DNA of 39,073 nucleotides from positions 1 to 39,073 of the forward strand of contig JAHFCG010000007.1 of NCBI GenBank assembly GCA_023249615.1, given 5' to 3'. Under the pieces are notes generated by a model. It was not told the DNA's origin and did not search any database. It worked only from the letters and a program-made list of their open reading frames with translations. A program made the translations under genes and the position numbers. This DNA is from a candidate division FCPU426 bacterium. Its GTDB lineage: Bacteria; Oederibacteriota; Muellerivitia; Muellerivitales; Muellerivitaceae. Positions 7,693-16,735 of the stretch are shown here, one piece after another. The stretch's first letter is position 1, and every line of letters begins with the position of its first letter.

Positions 7693-10600
7693 TTAATTTT
7701 CGGAGGATTTATTGCGGATGTCGGTTGAAAGGTCCGGGTCGGAGGATGAATCCGGCTGCCTGGCGACGGCCTCGCCCGAAATTTTCTTCATGTACATAAA
7801 ATCAAAAGCGCGCATGGCCTTCCCCGGTTTTTCAACCATCACGGCCGCCATGTAGCGGTTGTCCCTGTCCGAATGGTCCTCCTTGGGAATGTTCACGTAC
7901 AGGCTCTTGATTTTCACCATGTTTCCGGCCGGAAGATCAAAAGGCCCCACGGTGGCGAGGTCGACATAATAATCCTTGGTGGTATCGATCTGGTGGAGGA
8001 CCACTCCCTTTAAATTTTCCGGCGAGTGATTGCGCACCATGACGCTGATGGGAACCGGCACCCCTCCCGGAATTTCCTTGGGAGCGACCACCGCCACCTC
8101 GATCGGGGAAAGGCCTTGGGCCTGCTGCATGGTGGAGAATGCCTTTCCTCCCGAAACCAGCCACTCCATGGTGCTATAGGGACCGCGAATTCCATAAATC
8201 ATCCGGTAGAGGTCATGCCAGAACATTCCAACCCCCGCGTTCGCGGGAAACCAGTTGTGGAAGGTTTCAATCTCCCGGTTGTAAAGTTCCTCGGGTCCGG
8301 GAGGGTCGACGGATTTTTGAACCCAGTTAAAATCCACCATTTCCCCCATGGCGTACATTCCATTGCCCCGGGAAAGGTAATCGGGCCATTGGCGTTTCAT
8401 GGACTCCAGGGTGTTGCGGTCCCCCTCATAAAGCATGATGTGGTTGAAATTGACTCCCGCGTCCACGAACATCGCGGGATCCTGCCCGTGCTGATGCCCC
8501 ATTTGCCACCCGAGGGTAAAGGTAAAAACAGGCTTTGACATTTGGGCAGCGTCCAGGATTTCCTTCAAAGCCAGGGCCACCTTGTGGGCCCTCCACCATT
8601 CGAAGAGCGAAACCACTTCCCGGTTTTCTTTTAGCTCCACGGTTTTCGCCAGCCAGTGAATGCGTTCCTGTTTGGTCATGGTCCAATAGTCGGCGGGTCC
8701 CGGCACGCTTAAATCCTTCACGAACTCGTCCACCAATTCAAACCCCGCGAATCCGGTTCTCACGTAATCCATACCCACCATGTCCACCAACGGGTCTTTA
8801 TCGAGTTCCTTGAGAAACTCGACAACATCCTTTCTACGTTTGGAGTCGTTGAGGGAAATAAACCTGGTTTGGACCACCTCGTCCGTATCCGGATCATACC
8901 CGAGTGAAAATTCATAGGGCGCCTGGTTCCAGGCGTCCCCGACCACCTTGAAAGTGGTCAGGTATCCCGCGAATTTCATTCCGGCCTCATGCGCCGCCTT
9001 GCCATACTTGCGTCCGGTTTCCAGTTCGCCCTTGGCGAAGGGAAAATCGGCGGAGGTCAGGTGGTCCCAGATGGAGGTTTGCCCCATCAGGTAGCAAAAA
9101 AGGTTGGCGCCCATGAAACCGGCCCAATCGATCGCGTTTCTCGCGCGGAAGGAATCGCTTCCGTCCAGGGCCGGCACAATCCCCTTGATCAGTTGTTTCC
9201 CGCCCTCCATGGTCAGGGCCGCGTAACCGGGGTACAGCCCGCTGGGTTTCAGGGGAGAAATGGTAAAGGCGGATTCGAAGGTTTTGGCCTGTGTCCATTG
9301 AGGGGCTGAAACAATGACCTCCGCGAGATAGGTTCCGGGAGAGGGATTATAGGGAATGGGCCAATTACCGATAAATTTTCCGTTGTTCGTGTCCTTCTTC
9401 AAATTCAGCCTGGTTCTTCCATCCACCATGGTCACGGGATTCCCTCCCCGGTAAATCTGAACCGCCGCGTGCATTTGGGAAAAATAGGGAAGTTCGCGGG
9501 CGTTTACCCGGACCTCGAAAGGAACCATTTCATAGCGCAAAAAGTTTTTGGTCGGCATGACCGCGATGACATCGGGAATCATCTGGGAAACGGTCGGCAC
9601 TAAAAGAGGGGATTTTTTGGCCAAGGGGGAAATGGTGGCCATGGCGATCATTCCGCCCCCCGCCAGGAAGACGGCGGCCAAAATCCAACCCAGGGTTTTG
9701 CCCCCCACCCTCTCGAAAAATCTTTCCATGGGAAGCGGCGTAAACCAAAATTCACGGTTAAACGAGGGTTTGGGAACTTTGGGCCAAAAGGGGCTCTTTT
9801 CGGTTTTTGGGAACCCCGGAAAGGCGGAAGGACCGGAAGGGTCCTCATTGGAAATTCCGGTTTTAGGGGAGAGAAAGGAGGAAACAAAGGTTTCCTCGGT
9901 TTCCATAGAGGTTTCGGAAGAAAAGGCCTCCTGTTCCTCCGTGTTCAGGGTTTCCGCGAGGGAAAGGGAATTCCGGTTTTCGCCCTCCAAAAAATTCCCC
10001 TCCTCAAGGGGGTCCGAGGGGGAATTTTCCCCGTGGGGTTTGCTTTTAAGCGTTGAAGTGATTTTGTTTTTTAAATAAACCGTCCTCCCCTTGAAAAACA
10101 TGACAAAGTTTTGGCTTGTTTCGGCGCTGGTTTTGGCGGCCCGGCCGAGACCCTCGGTGGTTCCCCTTGAGATTTCCCTGATCGATTCACCGGCCCGAAG
10201 GGAAGTGTTTTGTGTAAAACGAAACAAAGAACGGAAAATATGGCCGGCCAGAAGAAAACCTTTTTTAAGTCCTTGAAACAACGCGAGGAAAAGGGATCCC
10301 AAAAGACTGAAAGCCGCGGAGGCCTGCTGGCCCAAAGCCTCCGCGAGCGAGGAGGTCCTTTCCCTGAAAACCCGGAAGTTGGCTGAAATGTTGAGGGAGA
10401 CTGGTTCGGGGGGCTTCGGCAAACGAAACGGTTCCAACTCCATTTTACCCGCCTGAACCAAAACCTCATGGGGCACCGGCGTCTCCCGGGTCAGCCGGAC
10501 CACCGTCTCCACGTGATAGGTTTGGGGAAACATGTCCAAAGGCTGGACCCAGTCCACCTTGAACCCGTGTTTGACCAAAAGGGCCAGGTCCCGCGCGAGT

Positions 10601-11916
10601 GTCGCGGGGTCGCAGGAAACATAAACGAGCCTTTCCGGATGAAAGGCCGTGATGCGGGCCAGGACTTCGGGCAAAACTCCCTTGCGGGGAGGATCCAAAA
10701 TGGCAGCGTCCATCTGCGTGAGTCCCTTATCCTTTAAACCGATCAGGATTTGGGCGACATCCCCCTCGAGATAATCAATATTATTTTTTTTGTTCAGCTC
10801 CGCGTTTATTTTCGCGTCCTCAACCGCGGGCCCCACCTCCTCCACTCCCACGACATAATCCGCTTTATCCGCGACCGCCATGGCCAGGGTCCCGATCCCG
10901 CTGTAAAGATCCAGGACCGTTCCCCATTTTTTTTTGTTCGAGGGTTCCCCCAGGGCTTCACGGACAATGGTATGAAGCATGTCCGCCTGATGGGTATTCA
11001 CCTGGAGAAAGGACTTCAAGGATACTTTTAATTTCAAACCGTCGATTACCTCAAAATAATGGTCGCGTCCGGCCAAAACCCGTGTGGTGGGCCCAAAAAC
11101 GATGTTGGTCCGGGAGGGGTTGATGTTTTGCAAAACCCCGGCGAGGCCGGGGTTTTCATCCATCAATTCCCTCGCGACGCGGGGAAGAATCTGGTCCAAT
11201 TCCTCGGGCATGACGCTGGGTTTCTGAAGACGGTCATCAGGAACCTCGGATCTCGTGACAAAAGCCAGGAGAAGCTCTCCCGTCTTGACCCCCTGCCTGA
11301 CCGTCAGGTGCCGTAAAAAACCCGTGTGTTTCTTTTCCTGGTAGGGGGTTAAGCCCGACCGGTCGATTTTTTGCAAAACCTTTTGGATCAATTCGTTGAT
11401 GGCGTCGCCCTGGATGGGACAGCTGTGGTAGGGAACCAGCCGGTGGGAACGGGGCTCATATATGCCCGAAATAAAATGGCCGTCCCTCATGGATAAAACC
11501 GGCATGGCCTTGTTGCGGTAGGCATAGGGGCTGGGGGAAGGAAGACAGGGCTGGACCGTGGCGTTGGGCAGGTGTCCGATGCGTTGGAGGGAATCCACGA
11601 CAAACTGGCGTTTGGTTTGCAATTGTTTGGGGTAATTGAAATGCTGCCACTGGCAGCCGCCGCATTCCTCAAAGATGGGACAAACCGGCGTCACGCGGTC
11701 GGGGGAAGGTCTCAGGACAGAAACAATCTCCCCCGTCGCGAAATGATCCTTGACCTGGGTGATTTTGACGCGGACTTTTTCGCCGGGAAGCCCCCCCGCG
11801 ACGAATACCGCGAAATCCTGGTATCGTCCGACCGAATCCCCGCCAAAGGCAAGTGACGTTATTTCAAATTCAATTTGATCCCCGAAGTGAACGGGTATTA
11901 AAGCGTTGGTCGTCAT
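7693..11916 (-). CDS. rlmD: RlmD-type 23S rRNA m5U methyltransferase fused to membrane-anchored glycosidase-like domain
   Basis: One uninterrupted 1407-codon frame with ATG and AGGG five bases upstream. Residues 1-475 are a complete RlmD/RumA-like enzyme: TRAM domain, [4Fe-4S] cysteines C79, C85, C88 and C166, substrate-loop FLQVN near 303-307, SAM motif DLYSGIG, DPPRKG at 408-413, catalytic C435 in VSCDP, and the general-base Glu in HVETV. RlmD uses SAM to methylate U1939 of 23S rRNA. Residues 480-735 form a Ser/Glu/Pro-rich linker with an amphipathic stretch at 530-567. A transmembrane helix (about 742-761) follows, then an Ig-like region (about 790-885), a TIM-barrel-like domain resembling the GHL10 glycosidase-like family (MDYVRTG at 1049-1055), and a CARDB-like beta domain (about 1285-1365). 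The topology would be enzyme inside, barrel outside. Both halves look intact; the pairing is highly unusual. Confidence 0.85.
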   Translation of the reverse strand: MTTNALIPVHFGDQIEFEITSLAFGGDSVGRYQDFAVFVAGGLPGEKVRVKITQVKDHFATGEIVSVLRPSPDRVTPVCPIFEECGGCQWQHFNYPKQLQTKRQFVVDSLQRIGHLPNATVQPCLPSPSPYAYRNKAMPVLSMRDGHFISGIYEPRSHRLVPYHSCPIQGDAINELIQKVLQKIDRSGLTPYQEKKHTGFLRHLTVRQGVKTGELLLAFVTRSEVPDDRLQKPSVMPEELDQILPRVARELMDENPGLAGVLQNINPSRTNIVFGPTTRVLAGRDHYFEVIDGLKLKVSLKSFLQVNTHQADMLHTIVREALGEPSNKKKWGTVLDLYSGIGTLAMAVADKADYVVGVEEVGPAVEDAKINAELNKKNNIDYLEGDVAQILIGLKDKGLTQMDAAILDPPRKGVLPEVLARITAFHPERLVYVSCDPATLARDLALLVKHGFKVDWVQPLDMFPQTYHVETVVRLTRETPVPHEVLVQAGKMELEPFRLPKPPEPVSLNISANFRVFRERTSSLAEALGQQASAAFSLLGSLFLALFQGLKKGFLLAGHIFRSLFRFTQNTSLRAGESIREISRGTTEGLGRAAKTSAETSQNFVMFFKGRTVYLKNKITSTLKSKPHGENSPSDPLEEGNFLEGENRNSLSLAETLNTEEQEAFSSETSMETEETFVSSFLSPKTGISNEDPSGPSAFPGFPKTEKSPFWPKVPKPSFNREFWFTPLPMERFFERVGGKTLGWILAAVFLAGGGMIAMATISPLAKKSPLLVPTVSQMIPDVIAVMPTKNFLRYEMVPFEVRVNARELPYFSQMHAAVQIYRGGNPVTMVDGRTRLNLKKDTNNGKFIGNWPIPYNPSPGTYLAEVIVSAPQWTQAKTFESAFTISPLKPSGLYPGYAALTMEGGKQLIKGIVPALDGSDSFRARNAIDWAGFMGANLFCYLMGQTSIWDHLTSADFPFAKGELETGRKYGKAAHEAGMKFAGYLTTFKVVGDAWNQAPYEFSLGYDPDTDEVVQTRFISLNDSKRRKDVVEFLKELDKDPLVDMVGMDYVRTGFAGFELVDEFVKDLSVPGPADYWTMTKQERIHWLAKTVELKENREVVSLFEWWRAHKVALALKEILDAAQMSKPVFTFTLGWQMGHQHGQDPAMFVDAGVNFNHIMLYEGDRNTLESMKRQWPDYLSRGNGMYAMGEMVDFNWVQKSVDPPGPEELYNREIETFHNWFPANAGVGMFWHDLYRMIYGIRGPYSTMEWLVSGGKAFSTMQQAQGLSPIEVAVVAPKEIPGGVPVPISVMVRNHSPENLKGVVLHQIDTTKDYYVDLATVGPFDLPAGNMVKIKSLYVNIPKEDHSDRDNRYMAAVMVEKPGKAMRAFDFMYMKKISGEAVARQPDSSSDPDLSTDIRNKSSEN

Positions 11917-12020
11917 GAAATCCCTGATAAAAAAACCGCTGTCAGCCGCCTACGAAAGACTGAAAGTCGTCGGAAGATTAAATTTTTAAAATCCCTTTAA
12001 CCCCACGGTGAAGAAAACGA

Positions 12021-12041
12021 AAGGGGGTTTGCCCCCCCCTT
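12021..12041. other. G/C-run hairpin in divergent intergenic region
   Basis: AAGGGGG and CCCCCTT arms face each other across a short loop between the divergent fusion gene and barrel gene. No clear U-tract follows on the plus strand, and on the minus strand the following sequence is only T-rich. It may be a decayed terminator or a structured leader. Confidence 0.3.
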
Positions 12042-12112
12042 AACCTTGAAGCGGTTCTTATTTTAACGATTTTCGATGGCAGAGCAACCCTCCTCGCCGA
12101 AACACACCGGCG

Positions 12113-12121
12113 TGTTATACT
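12113..12121 (+). promoter_or_regulatory. Extended -10 promoter for the barrel gene
   Basis: TGTTATACT fits the extended -10 pattern TGnTATAAT with one mismatch. It would start transcription near 12128, about 23 bases before the ATG at 12151. No good -35 is seen, which extended -10 promoters do not need. The position argues against the longer frame that begins at 12076. Confidence 0.45.
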
Positions 12122-12150
12122 GCCTGAAATTTCTCCGAAACCGAGGGTCC

Positions 12151-13617
12151 ATGAAAACCTTTTCAAGGATAAGCATTTCCCTACTACTCTTGGTGGGGTT
12201 TGGCGGACTTTCTACCATCAGTCAAGCGTCCGAAACGCGCGTGGACGCCGCCGGCGGACTCGGGACCATCCTGACGGACGAAACAAACGATTTAAGTCTC
12301 TTCCTGGACGGAAACCCGGCTGGTCTCCCCCTTTTAAATAGTCGAAGCCGGGTGGATCTTTCCGCCCATTGGTTTAACTTCGACCTCGAAGGCCCCTGGG
12401 GCGTCAACCGCCAGCAGGGTTTTAATTCCCTTTCCAGTCCCGGGGATTCCCCGGTTCGCTATGAGGGTCTGATGTTTTTCCCTTCCTCGCAATGGGGTTT
12501 TCAAATTTCCGGCGACATTTCCTCCCTGCGGGGAGAACCGGACGCGAATTTTTTAAATGACAACAAAACGGCATCCCAATACCGCGGGCTCCTCCGCGCG
12601 GCTTACGCCCTTTCGTTCGGATCCTTTGGGCTTGAGATGATGAACACCCAAAGGGATCAAAAATTCGACCCCGGCGCCTACACTCCTTTATTAAATTTAT
12701 CCTCGGGTTCCTCCGTCGAAAATCAAATGTTGGCGAAGGCCGGAGTCGCCGCCACTTTCCCGAGTCCCGCCCCCGCGGATGACCCCCGCTGGCAGGCCGG
12801 AGCTTTTTTTGTCTTTCCTTTGGGGGTGAATCTGCAAAACCAAGGGATGAATTTTATGGACGGAGGCGGGGCTTCCTATCCCGTCACCCAAACCATTACC
12901 CTGACCCATTTTAATTTGTCCCAGGTGGAGCTTTTGTACGAGGTTCCGGCCAGCCTTAAAATTCGTTTTTCAGCCTCCCTTGAAAATACGTCCTCGGATT
13001 TTGAACAAACGGTTCCCGCGCCATCGGTTTATTTCAATAACCAAGCGAGGTTTCATTCCACCGATGTCCAATCCCTGTCACTTGAGGGATCCTTCCGCTA
13101 TTCCCTCTTTTTTCGGGAGGATGAAAACCTCAAACTCGGGGGAAGCCTCGGCCTGGTTTTGGACAATACCAATTTATTCACGGCTCCCGGTTCAGCGCCC
13201 AATCCATTCAATCAACAGCAATTAAATTCGGTTTTCGGAATCGGCTTGGAGGAAGGCAAGGAATACACGATGGGGGTCCAGTGGAAAAGCAGGAGTTACC
13301 TTCCCGGAAGCCAGTTGATAACCGGGGGGGGTAGCCCCCTCAACCGGGACCATGATTTATATCAACTTTCCCTCGGCGGGGAAAAATGGATGTCCGCGGC
13401 CTGGGCCTTGCGCCTGGGATTAACCCTTCAGCAGGATATTTTCAACCCCGGAAATTTAAACACCCTGACCACCACGATTAACGTTGGGTCGGGCCTGGAA
13501 CGTGTTTTCGGCCGGATCGATCTGCGCTTGTCATTGGGCCAAACCATCGACATGGGAAATTCCAACAATACGGCCGGTGTTTTGGGCGCCCAGCTCTCCA
13601 CCACGATTTTTCTTTAA
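12151..13617 (+). CDS. Outer-membrane beta-barrel protein, FadL/PorV-like
   Basis: A 488-residue protein. I chose the ATG at 12151 because it gives a proper signal peptide (MKTFSRISISLLLL, cleaved after ISQAS), has GAGGG four bases upstream and lies behind an extended -10 element. The frame itself opens 25 codons earlier at 12076. Near the mature N-terminus the phrase FLDGNPAGL recalls the NPAGL motif of PorV/FadL-type barrels. The rest alternates strands and turns rich in Gly, Asn and Ser, and the C-terminus is STTIFL. It is transcribed divergently from the RlmD fusion. A transport or secretion-linked role in the outer membrane is inferred; the family assignment rests on weak motifs. Confidence 0.7.
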   Translation: MKTFSRISISLLLLVGFGGLSTISQASETRVDAAGGLGTILTDETNDLSLFLDGNPAGLPLLNSRSRVDLSAHWFNFDLEGPWGVNRQQGFNSLSSPGDSPVRYEGLMFFPSSQWGFQISGDISSLRGEPDANFLNDNKTASQYRGLLRAAYALSFGSFGLEMMNTQRDQKFDPGAYTPLLNLSSGSSVENQMLAKAGVAATFPSPAPADDPRWQAGAFFVFPLGVNLQNQGMNFMDGGGASYPVTQTITLTHFNLSQVELLYEVPASLKIRFSASLENTSSDFEQTVPAPSVYFNNQARFHSTDVQSLSLEGSFRYSLFFREDENLKLGGSLGLVLDNTNLFTAPGSAPNPFNQQQLNSVFGIGLEEGKEYTMGVQWKSRSYLPGSQLITGGGSPLNRDHDLYQLSLGGEKWMSAAWALRLGLTLQQDIFNPGNLNTLTTTINVGSGLERVFGRIDLRLSLGQTIDMGNSNNTAGVLGAQLSTTIFL

Positions 13618-13643
13618 ACTATAAAAACACAAAAACCAAATCC

Positions 13644-13787
13644 AGCGCCAAGCCTCCAAGACGTCAAGTTTTTCCCAATGTGAAAAATCTGTTTTTGGAA
13701 ACCTTTCAAGACAGTTGTTGCGGGAAAGGGAGGACAACCCAAAAGATTTTTCCGAGGTTAGATTGAAACTTGGTGTCTTGGCGTCTC
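13644..13787. repeat. Inverted short repeats between convergent genes
   Basis: AGCGCCAAGCCTCCAAGACG (13644-13663) is met in inverted, imperfect form by CTTGGTGTCTTGGCGTCT (13770-13787). The pair fills most of the 221-base gap between two convergent genes. Just after it, 13798-13812 forms a TCAGCC-GAA-GGCTGA hairpin without a U-tract. No gene is visible in the gap. Confidence 0.5.
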
Positions 13788-13838
13788 GTTTACGCCCTCA
13801 GCCGAAGGCTGATGGGTGGAGCTGGAAGTGGTTTTGTT

Positions 13839-14570
13839 TTAAGGCTTGGGCGTGGGGGTCATGACAACGACGCCTTTTTTCGCGCCGGACCCGATGGGGG
13901 TCGCGTCGCCTTCCAGGCGGAGGTTATCGATGAAAACCACCAGGGGGTCCGGCTGACCGGCCATATCAACGGAGAATTTCAAGGAACGGATGTTGGTCAG
14001 GTCCATTCTTTCCCTGATGAGGTCATCAAGGGGAACCGAAATGTTGGTGACTTTTTTGGGTGTAAGGGGTCCGGAGTTCTCAAACACGAAGGAACGGGAA
14101 TCCACAATCTGGATATGGTAGGTCACCGGCTGGGCCTGGTCGTTGTAAACGTCCATCTTAAAGCTTCCGAACTCCTGCCATTCAAAGGCGGATAATTTGG
14201 TGACGGAATGGGTGTCGATCAGGATCTCGGGACGCCATTTATCCCTCCCCGCCTCGCTGTATAAAACCTGGGAGGAATTGGTGGGGGGGTTGCCGGGAAC
14301 AGGGGTCACGAAAAACTGGCGGGTCGCGAAAAAGGAAACCTTGGCGCTTTTTTTCCCGTGGGTCTGGTTTTCCGTGGAGGGCTCGATTTTCGCGTAACCG
14401 CCGGTGGTCCAGTCAAAATCATCCCGGAGGTACTCGAAATCATTCAGAACCTGTGTCTTTTTTACGTCCTTGCGGTGTTTGAAAACCCGGGTTAAACCAA
14501 GGCCCGCGACGATGGCGTAAAGGAGAGAAATAACCAGGAGGATGCCCAGGACTTGCATTACTCTTCGCAT
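13839..14570 (-). CDS. Membrane-anchored protein with beta-sandwich (carbohydrate-binding-like) domain
   Basis: A 243-residue protein with AGGA nine bases before the ATG. Residues 5-27 (MQVLGILLVISLLYAIVAGLGL) form a single N-terminal membrane helix. The remainder is extracytoplasmic and begins LNDFEYLRDDFDW, followed by alternating strands, FEWQEFGSFKMDVYN, a RSLKFSVDM strand and FIDNLRLEGD. This resembles galactose-binding-like carbohydrate modules, as does the lipoprotein at 6726-7496. The tail is Lys/Pro/Thr-rich. It has no catalytic signature. The role is inferred as binding to a polysaccharide or protein at the outer face of the inner membrane. Confidence 0.6.
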   Translation of the reverse strand: MRRVMQVLGILLVISLLYAIVAGLGLTRVFKHRKDVKKTQVLNDFEYLRDDFDWTTGGYAKIEPSTENQTHGKKSAKVSFFATRQFFVTPVPGNPPTNSSQVLYSEAGRDKWRPEILIDTHSVTKLSAFEWQEFGSFKMDVYNDQAQPVTYHIQIVDSRSFVFENSGPLTPKKVTNISVPLDDLIRERMDLTNIRSLKFSVDMAGQPDPLVVFIDNLRLEGDATPIGSGAKKGVVVMTPTPKP

Positions 14571-14911
14571 GGCGCCGTTTCCTGACTTATAAGGAATTGA
14601 ACTTAGGTTAAAACTCGAACAATGGAAAATTGAGCAATCGACCGCAAATGACCTTTTATTTTCAACTTCTCAATTGTCAATTTGCTCTGTCATTTTTCTG
14701 AAAAGAAAAATGACCGGGTTGCATTGTATCAGCCGTCGAAGGCTCCTGCAACTTTGGCGGAGAAGCAAACGGGACCCGGGGGGAGGCTTCAACCAGGGGG
14801 TTTTATTGCAAAACTCGGGGTTTTCCTAAATTTGTTTTCCGGTTAAACCCGTCTGTTCCATGAATTAAGGGTTGGAATTTAAACGCGGGTTTTGAAAACC
14901 TAACGTCCGGC
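14571..14911. other. 341-base intergenic region with hairpins, no gene seen
   Basis: Between the LacI-family gene and the anchored beta-sandwich gene there is no credible ORF. It holds an inverted repeat TCATTTTTC/GAAAAATGA (14690-14698 and 14705-14713), a nested hairpin at 14718-14752 (GTTGCA/TGCAAC outside, AGCC/GGCT inside) and a GGTTTTGAAAACC palindrome at 14888-14900. None has a clean U-tract. They could be regulatory or remnants of dispersed repeats. Confidence 0.45.
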
Positions 14912-15946
14912 CTAAACCCACTTTTTCTTGGACCCGCAGGATTGGCGGACCACCAGCTCGGTGGGGATTAAAATCTGCTGGGGTTTCCAGTTTTCGGTGC
15001 TCTGGATTTTCTTGATTAGAAGTTTCGTCGCTTCCACGCTGATGGACCGGTAATCCTGCCGGATGGTCGTCAGGGAATAAGGGGGGGTAAAGGCTTCGGT
15101 GATGTCGTCAAACCCAACCAGGGCGATGTCAGCACCCACGGTAAATCCGGCTTTTTCGATGACGTCCCAGGCTCCCAGGGCCATCAAATCATTGGCCGCG
15201 AAAACGGCTGTCGGGCGGTTGGGAAGTTCCAGCAATTTTTTCATGGCCTCGCCCCCCTGATCCCGCAGGAAATTCCCGTCCACGATGTATTCCTCGGGAA
15301 TGGGAAGGGCGTTCTTTTTCATGGCCGCCTTGAAACCTTCCAGCCGGTCCGCGGCGTTTCGGGAAGTCCCCACGTTGCCCGATACACAGGCGATTTTTTT
15401 GTGGCCCAGTTTCACCAGGTGGTCCACCACCTGGAACACCGCCTCCCGGTTGTCGCTGTCGACGAAGTCCACGGTCTTGTCTTCGGTCCGGTAACCCACC
15501 AAAACCATCGGGGACCGCCCGTTCATTATTTTGATGACCTCCTCCTCCTCCAGATAAGGGGAAACCATCAGGATGCCGTCGACCACGTTATGGAATACCT
15601 TCTGGTAAACCACATGCGGGGCAAAGACCCCGGCGATGGTATTGATCAGCAGCCCGTACTTCTCCTCCTGAACCACGTCGTTGATGCCGTTTAACAGCTT
15701 CATGTACCAGTCGCTCTGGATGTTGAATTGCCGCCCCGGCCAGGAAAAGAAAACCTCGATCAGGTTGGTTTGCTTGACCACCAGGCCCCGGGCGATGGGA
15801 TTGGGCTTGAAATTCAGCTCGGCGATGGCCTTCTGGACCTTGACGCGTGTTTCCTCCAGGACGTTGGGGTTGTTGTTCAACACCCTCGATACGGTCGAGA
15901 TGGAGAAGCCTGATTTCTGCGCGACGTCATAAATGGTAATGGCCAT
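14912..15946 (-). CDS. LacI-family transcriptional regulator
   Basis: A 344-residue protein with the classic layout. The N-terminal helix-turn-helix reads ITIYDVAQKSGFSISTVSRV, with NPIARGL in the hinge-helix region near residues 50-55. A periplasmic-binding-like sensor domain follows, with VDGILMVSP, VDHLVKLGHKKIACVSG, FAANDLMALGAWDV and GFDDITEAFTPPYSLTTIRQ. Such proteins usually repress sugar-use genes until a ligand binds. It starts eight bases after the ZIP transporter stop, so the two are probably one transcript. A LacI-type operator core lies in front of that transcript (16704-16717), which points to autoregulation. The ligand cannot be told from sequence, and a metal transporter is an unusual partner. 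Confidence 0.92.
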   Translation of the reverse strand: MAITIYDVAQKSGFSISTVSRVLNNNPNVLEETRVKVQKAIAELNFKPNPIARGLVVKQTNLIEVFFSWPGRQFNIQSDWYMKLLNGINDVVQEEKYGLLINTIAGVFAPHVVYQKVFHNVVDGILMVSPYLEEEEVIKIMNGRSPMVLVGYRTEDKTVDFVDSDNREAVFQVVDHLVKLGHKKIACVSGNVGTSRNAADRLEGFKAAMKKNALPIPEEYIVDGNFLRDQGGEAMKKLLELPNRPTAVFAANDLMALGAWDVIEKAGFTVGADIALVGFDDITEAFTPPYSLTTIRQDYRSISVEATKLLIKKIQSTENWKPQQILIPTELVVRQSCGSKKKWV

Positions 15947-15954
15947 GGTTTACC

Positions 15955-16680
15955 TTACTCCCATTGGGTAGCGAGACCCATTAAAAAGAGTCCGGCCATA
16001 AACGCGGCGAAATGATAATTCCGCCAGTTTTTTGCCTGGTGAATTTCCGGCACCAGGTCCACCACCGCGATATGGATAAATGTCCCCGCCGAAAAAGCCA
16101 GGGCCGCCCCGAGAACCGAGGCTGTTTTTTGGGCCAAAAAAACCTGCGAGAGTACGGCGCCAAGGGGAATCATGATGGAAACAATGATGATTAAAAAAGC
16201 CGCCTGCCTCTTGGATCTCTTTCCCGCGATCAGAAGGCTCGACAGGGAAAAAAACTCCGGGGCTTTGTGCCCCAATGTCGCCAGAAACACGATAATTCCC
16301 AGGGCTGGAATCGAAAGGGCGGAACCCAGGGCCACTCCGTTCACCAGGTTATGAAGGCTCAGCCCCGCGAAGGCGACCCAGCCTATTTTATGGTAATCGC
16401 AATGATCCTCTTCGCAGGGGTGGGAAAAGGTGAACATTTCCAGGAGAAATAAAAAAAGAAACCCGCCCAGGAGCCAGAAACCCATGGACTTTCCCGTCGC
16501 GTCAATGGCATCGGGAATTAAATGCAGAAAAGCCGCGCCCAAAAGAACCCCCGCCCCCAGGCTGATGAAAAGACGAAGATAGCGGGAGTCTTTTTGCGGC
16601 TTGTGAAAATACATCGGGAGAGCGGCGCCGAACCATCCCGCCACCATTACAATTCCGCTGTAGATTAAAGAATTCACCAT
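15955..16680 (-). CDS. ZIP-family divalent metal transporter
   Basis: A 241-residue membrane protein from the ATG at 16680, which has GGGAG five bases upstream and leads straight into the first membrane helix. The frame continues to an ATG at 16809, but that would add 43 hydrophilic residues, sits next to a terminator and would bury two operator-like sequences. ZIP hallmarks are SLHNLVNGVALG in helix IV (metal-binding H110 and N114) and HKAPEFFSL in helix V (H138, E142). A His/Cys/Glu-rich loop (HPCEEDHCDYH, about 87-97) comes before helix IV. The protein should import zinc or a related divalent ion across the inner membrane. It is followed within eight bases by a LacI-family gene. Confidence 0.85.
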   Translation of the reverse strand: MVNSLIYSGIVMVAGWFGAALPMYFHKPQKDSRYLRLFISLGAGVLLGAAFLHLIPDAIDATGKSMGFWLLGGFLFLFLLEMFTFSHPCEEDHCDYHKIGWVAFAGLSLHNLVNGVALGSALSIPALGIIVFLATLGHKAPEFFSLSSLLIAGKRSKRQAAFLIIIVSIMIPLGAVLSQVFLAQKTASVLGAALAFSAGTFIHIAVVDLVPEIHQAKNWRNYHFAAFMAGLFLMGLATQWE

Positions 16681-16703
16681 GGTTGCTCCCACAATCCCCG
16701 CTT

Positions 16704-16717
16704 TCAAAGCGCTTTCA
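16704..16717. promoter_or_regulatory. LacI-family operator candidate upstream of ZIP-LacI operon
   Basis: Read on the minus strand this is TGAAAGCGCTTTGA, a near-perfect palindrome with the central CG typical of LacI-family operators; it differs from the ideal TGAAAGCGCTTTCA at one base. It lies 24-37 bases before the ZIP start, in the expected promoter/leader position. The regulator encoded as the second gene of this operon is the obvious candidate to bind it. Confidence 0.6.
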
Positions 16718-16735
16718 TCCCACTTTACAATTATT

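Noticed and set aside
8026-8538. 170-codon plus-strand frame opposite the RlmD fusion
   Set aside because: It has no start signal or recognisable motif and is opposite a continuous, motif-rich frame.
12076-12150. Longer N-terminus for the FadL/PorV-like barrel
   Set aside because: The extra 25 residues precede a good signal peptide, and an extended -10 promoter lies within them.
14718-14752. Nested hairpin that might be a tRNA remnant or riboswitch
   Set aside because: It lacks tRNA arms, the TTC motif and a CCA end, and matches no riboswitch core I know.
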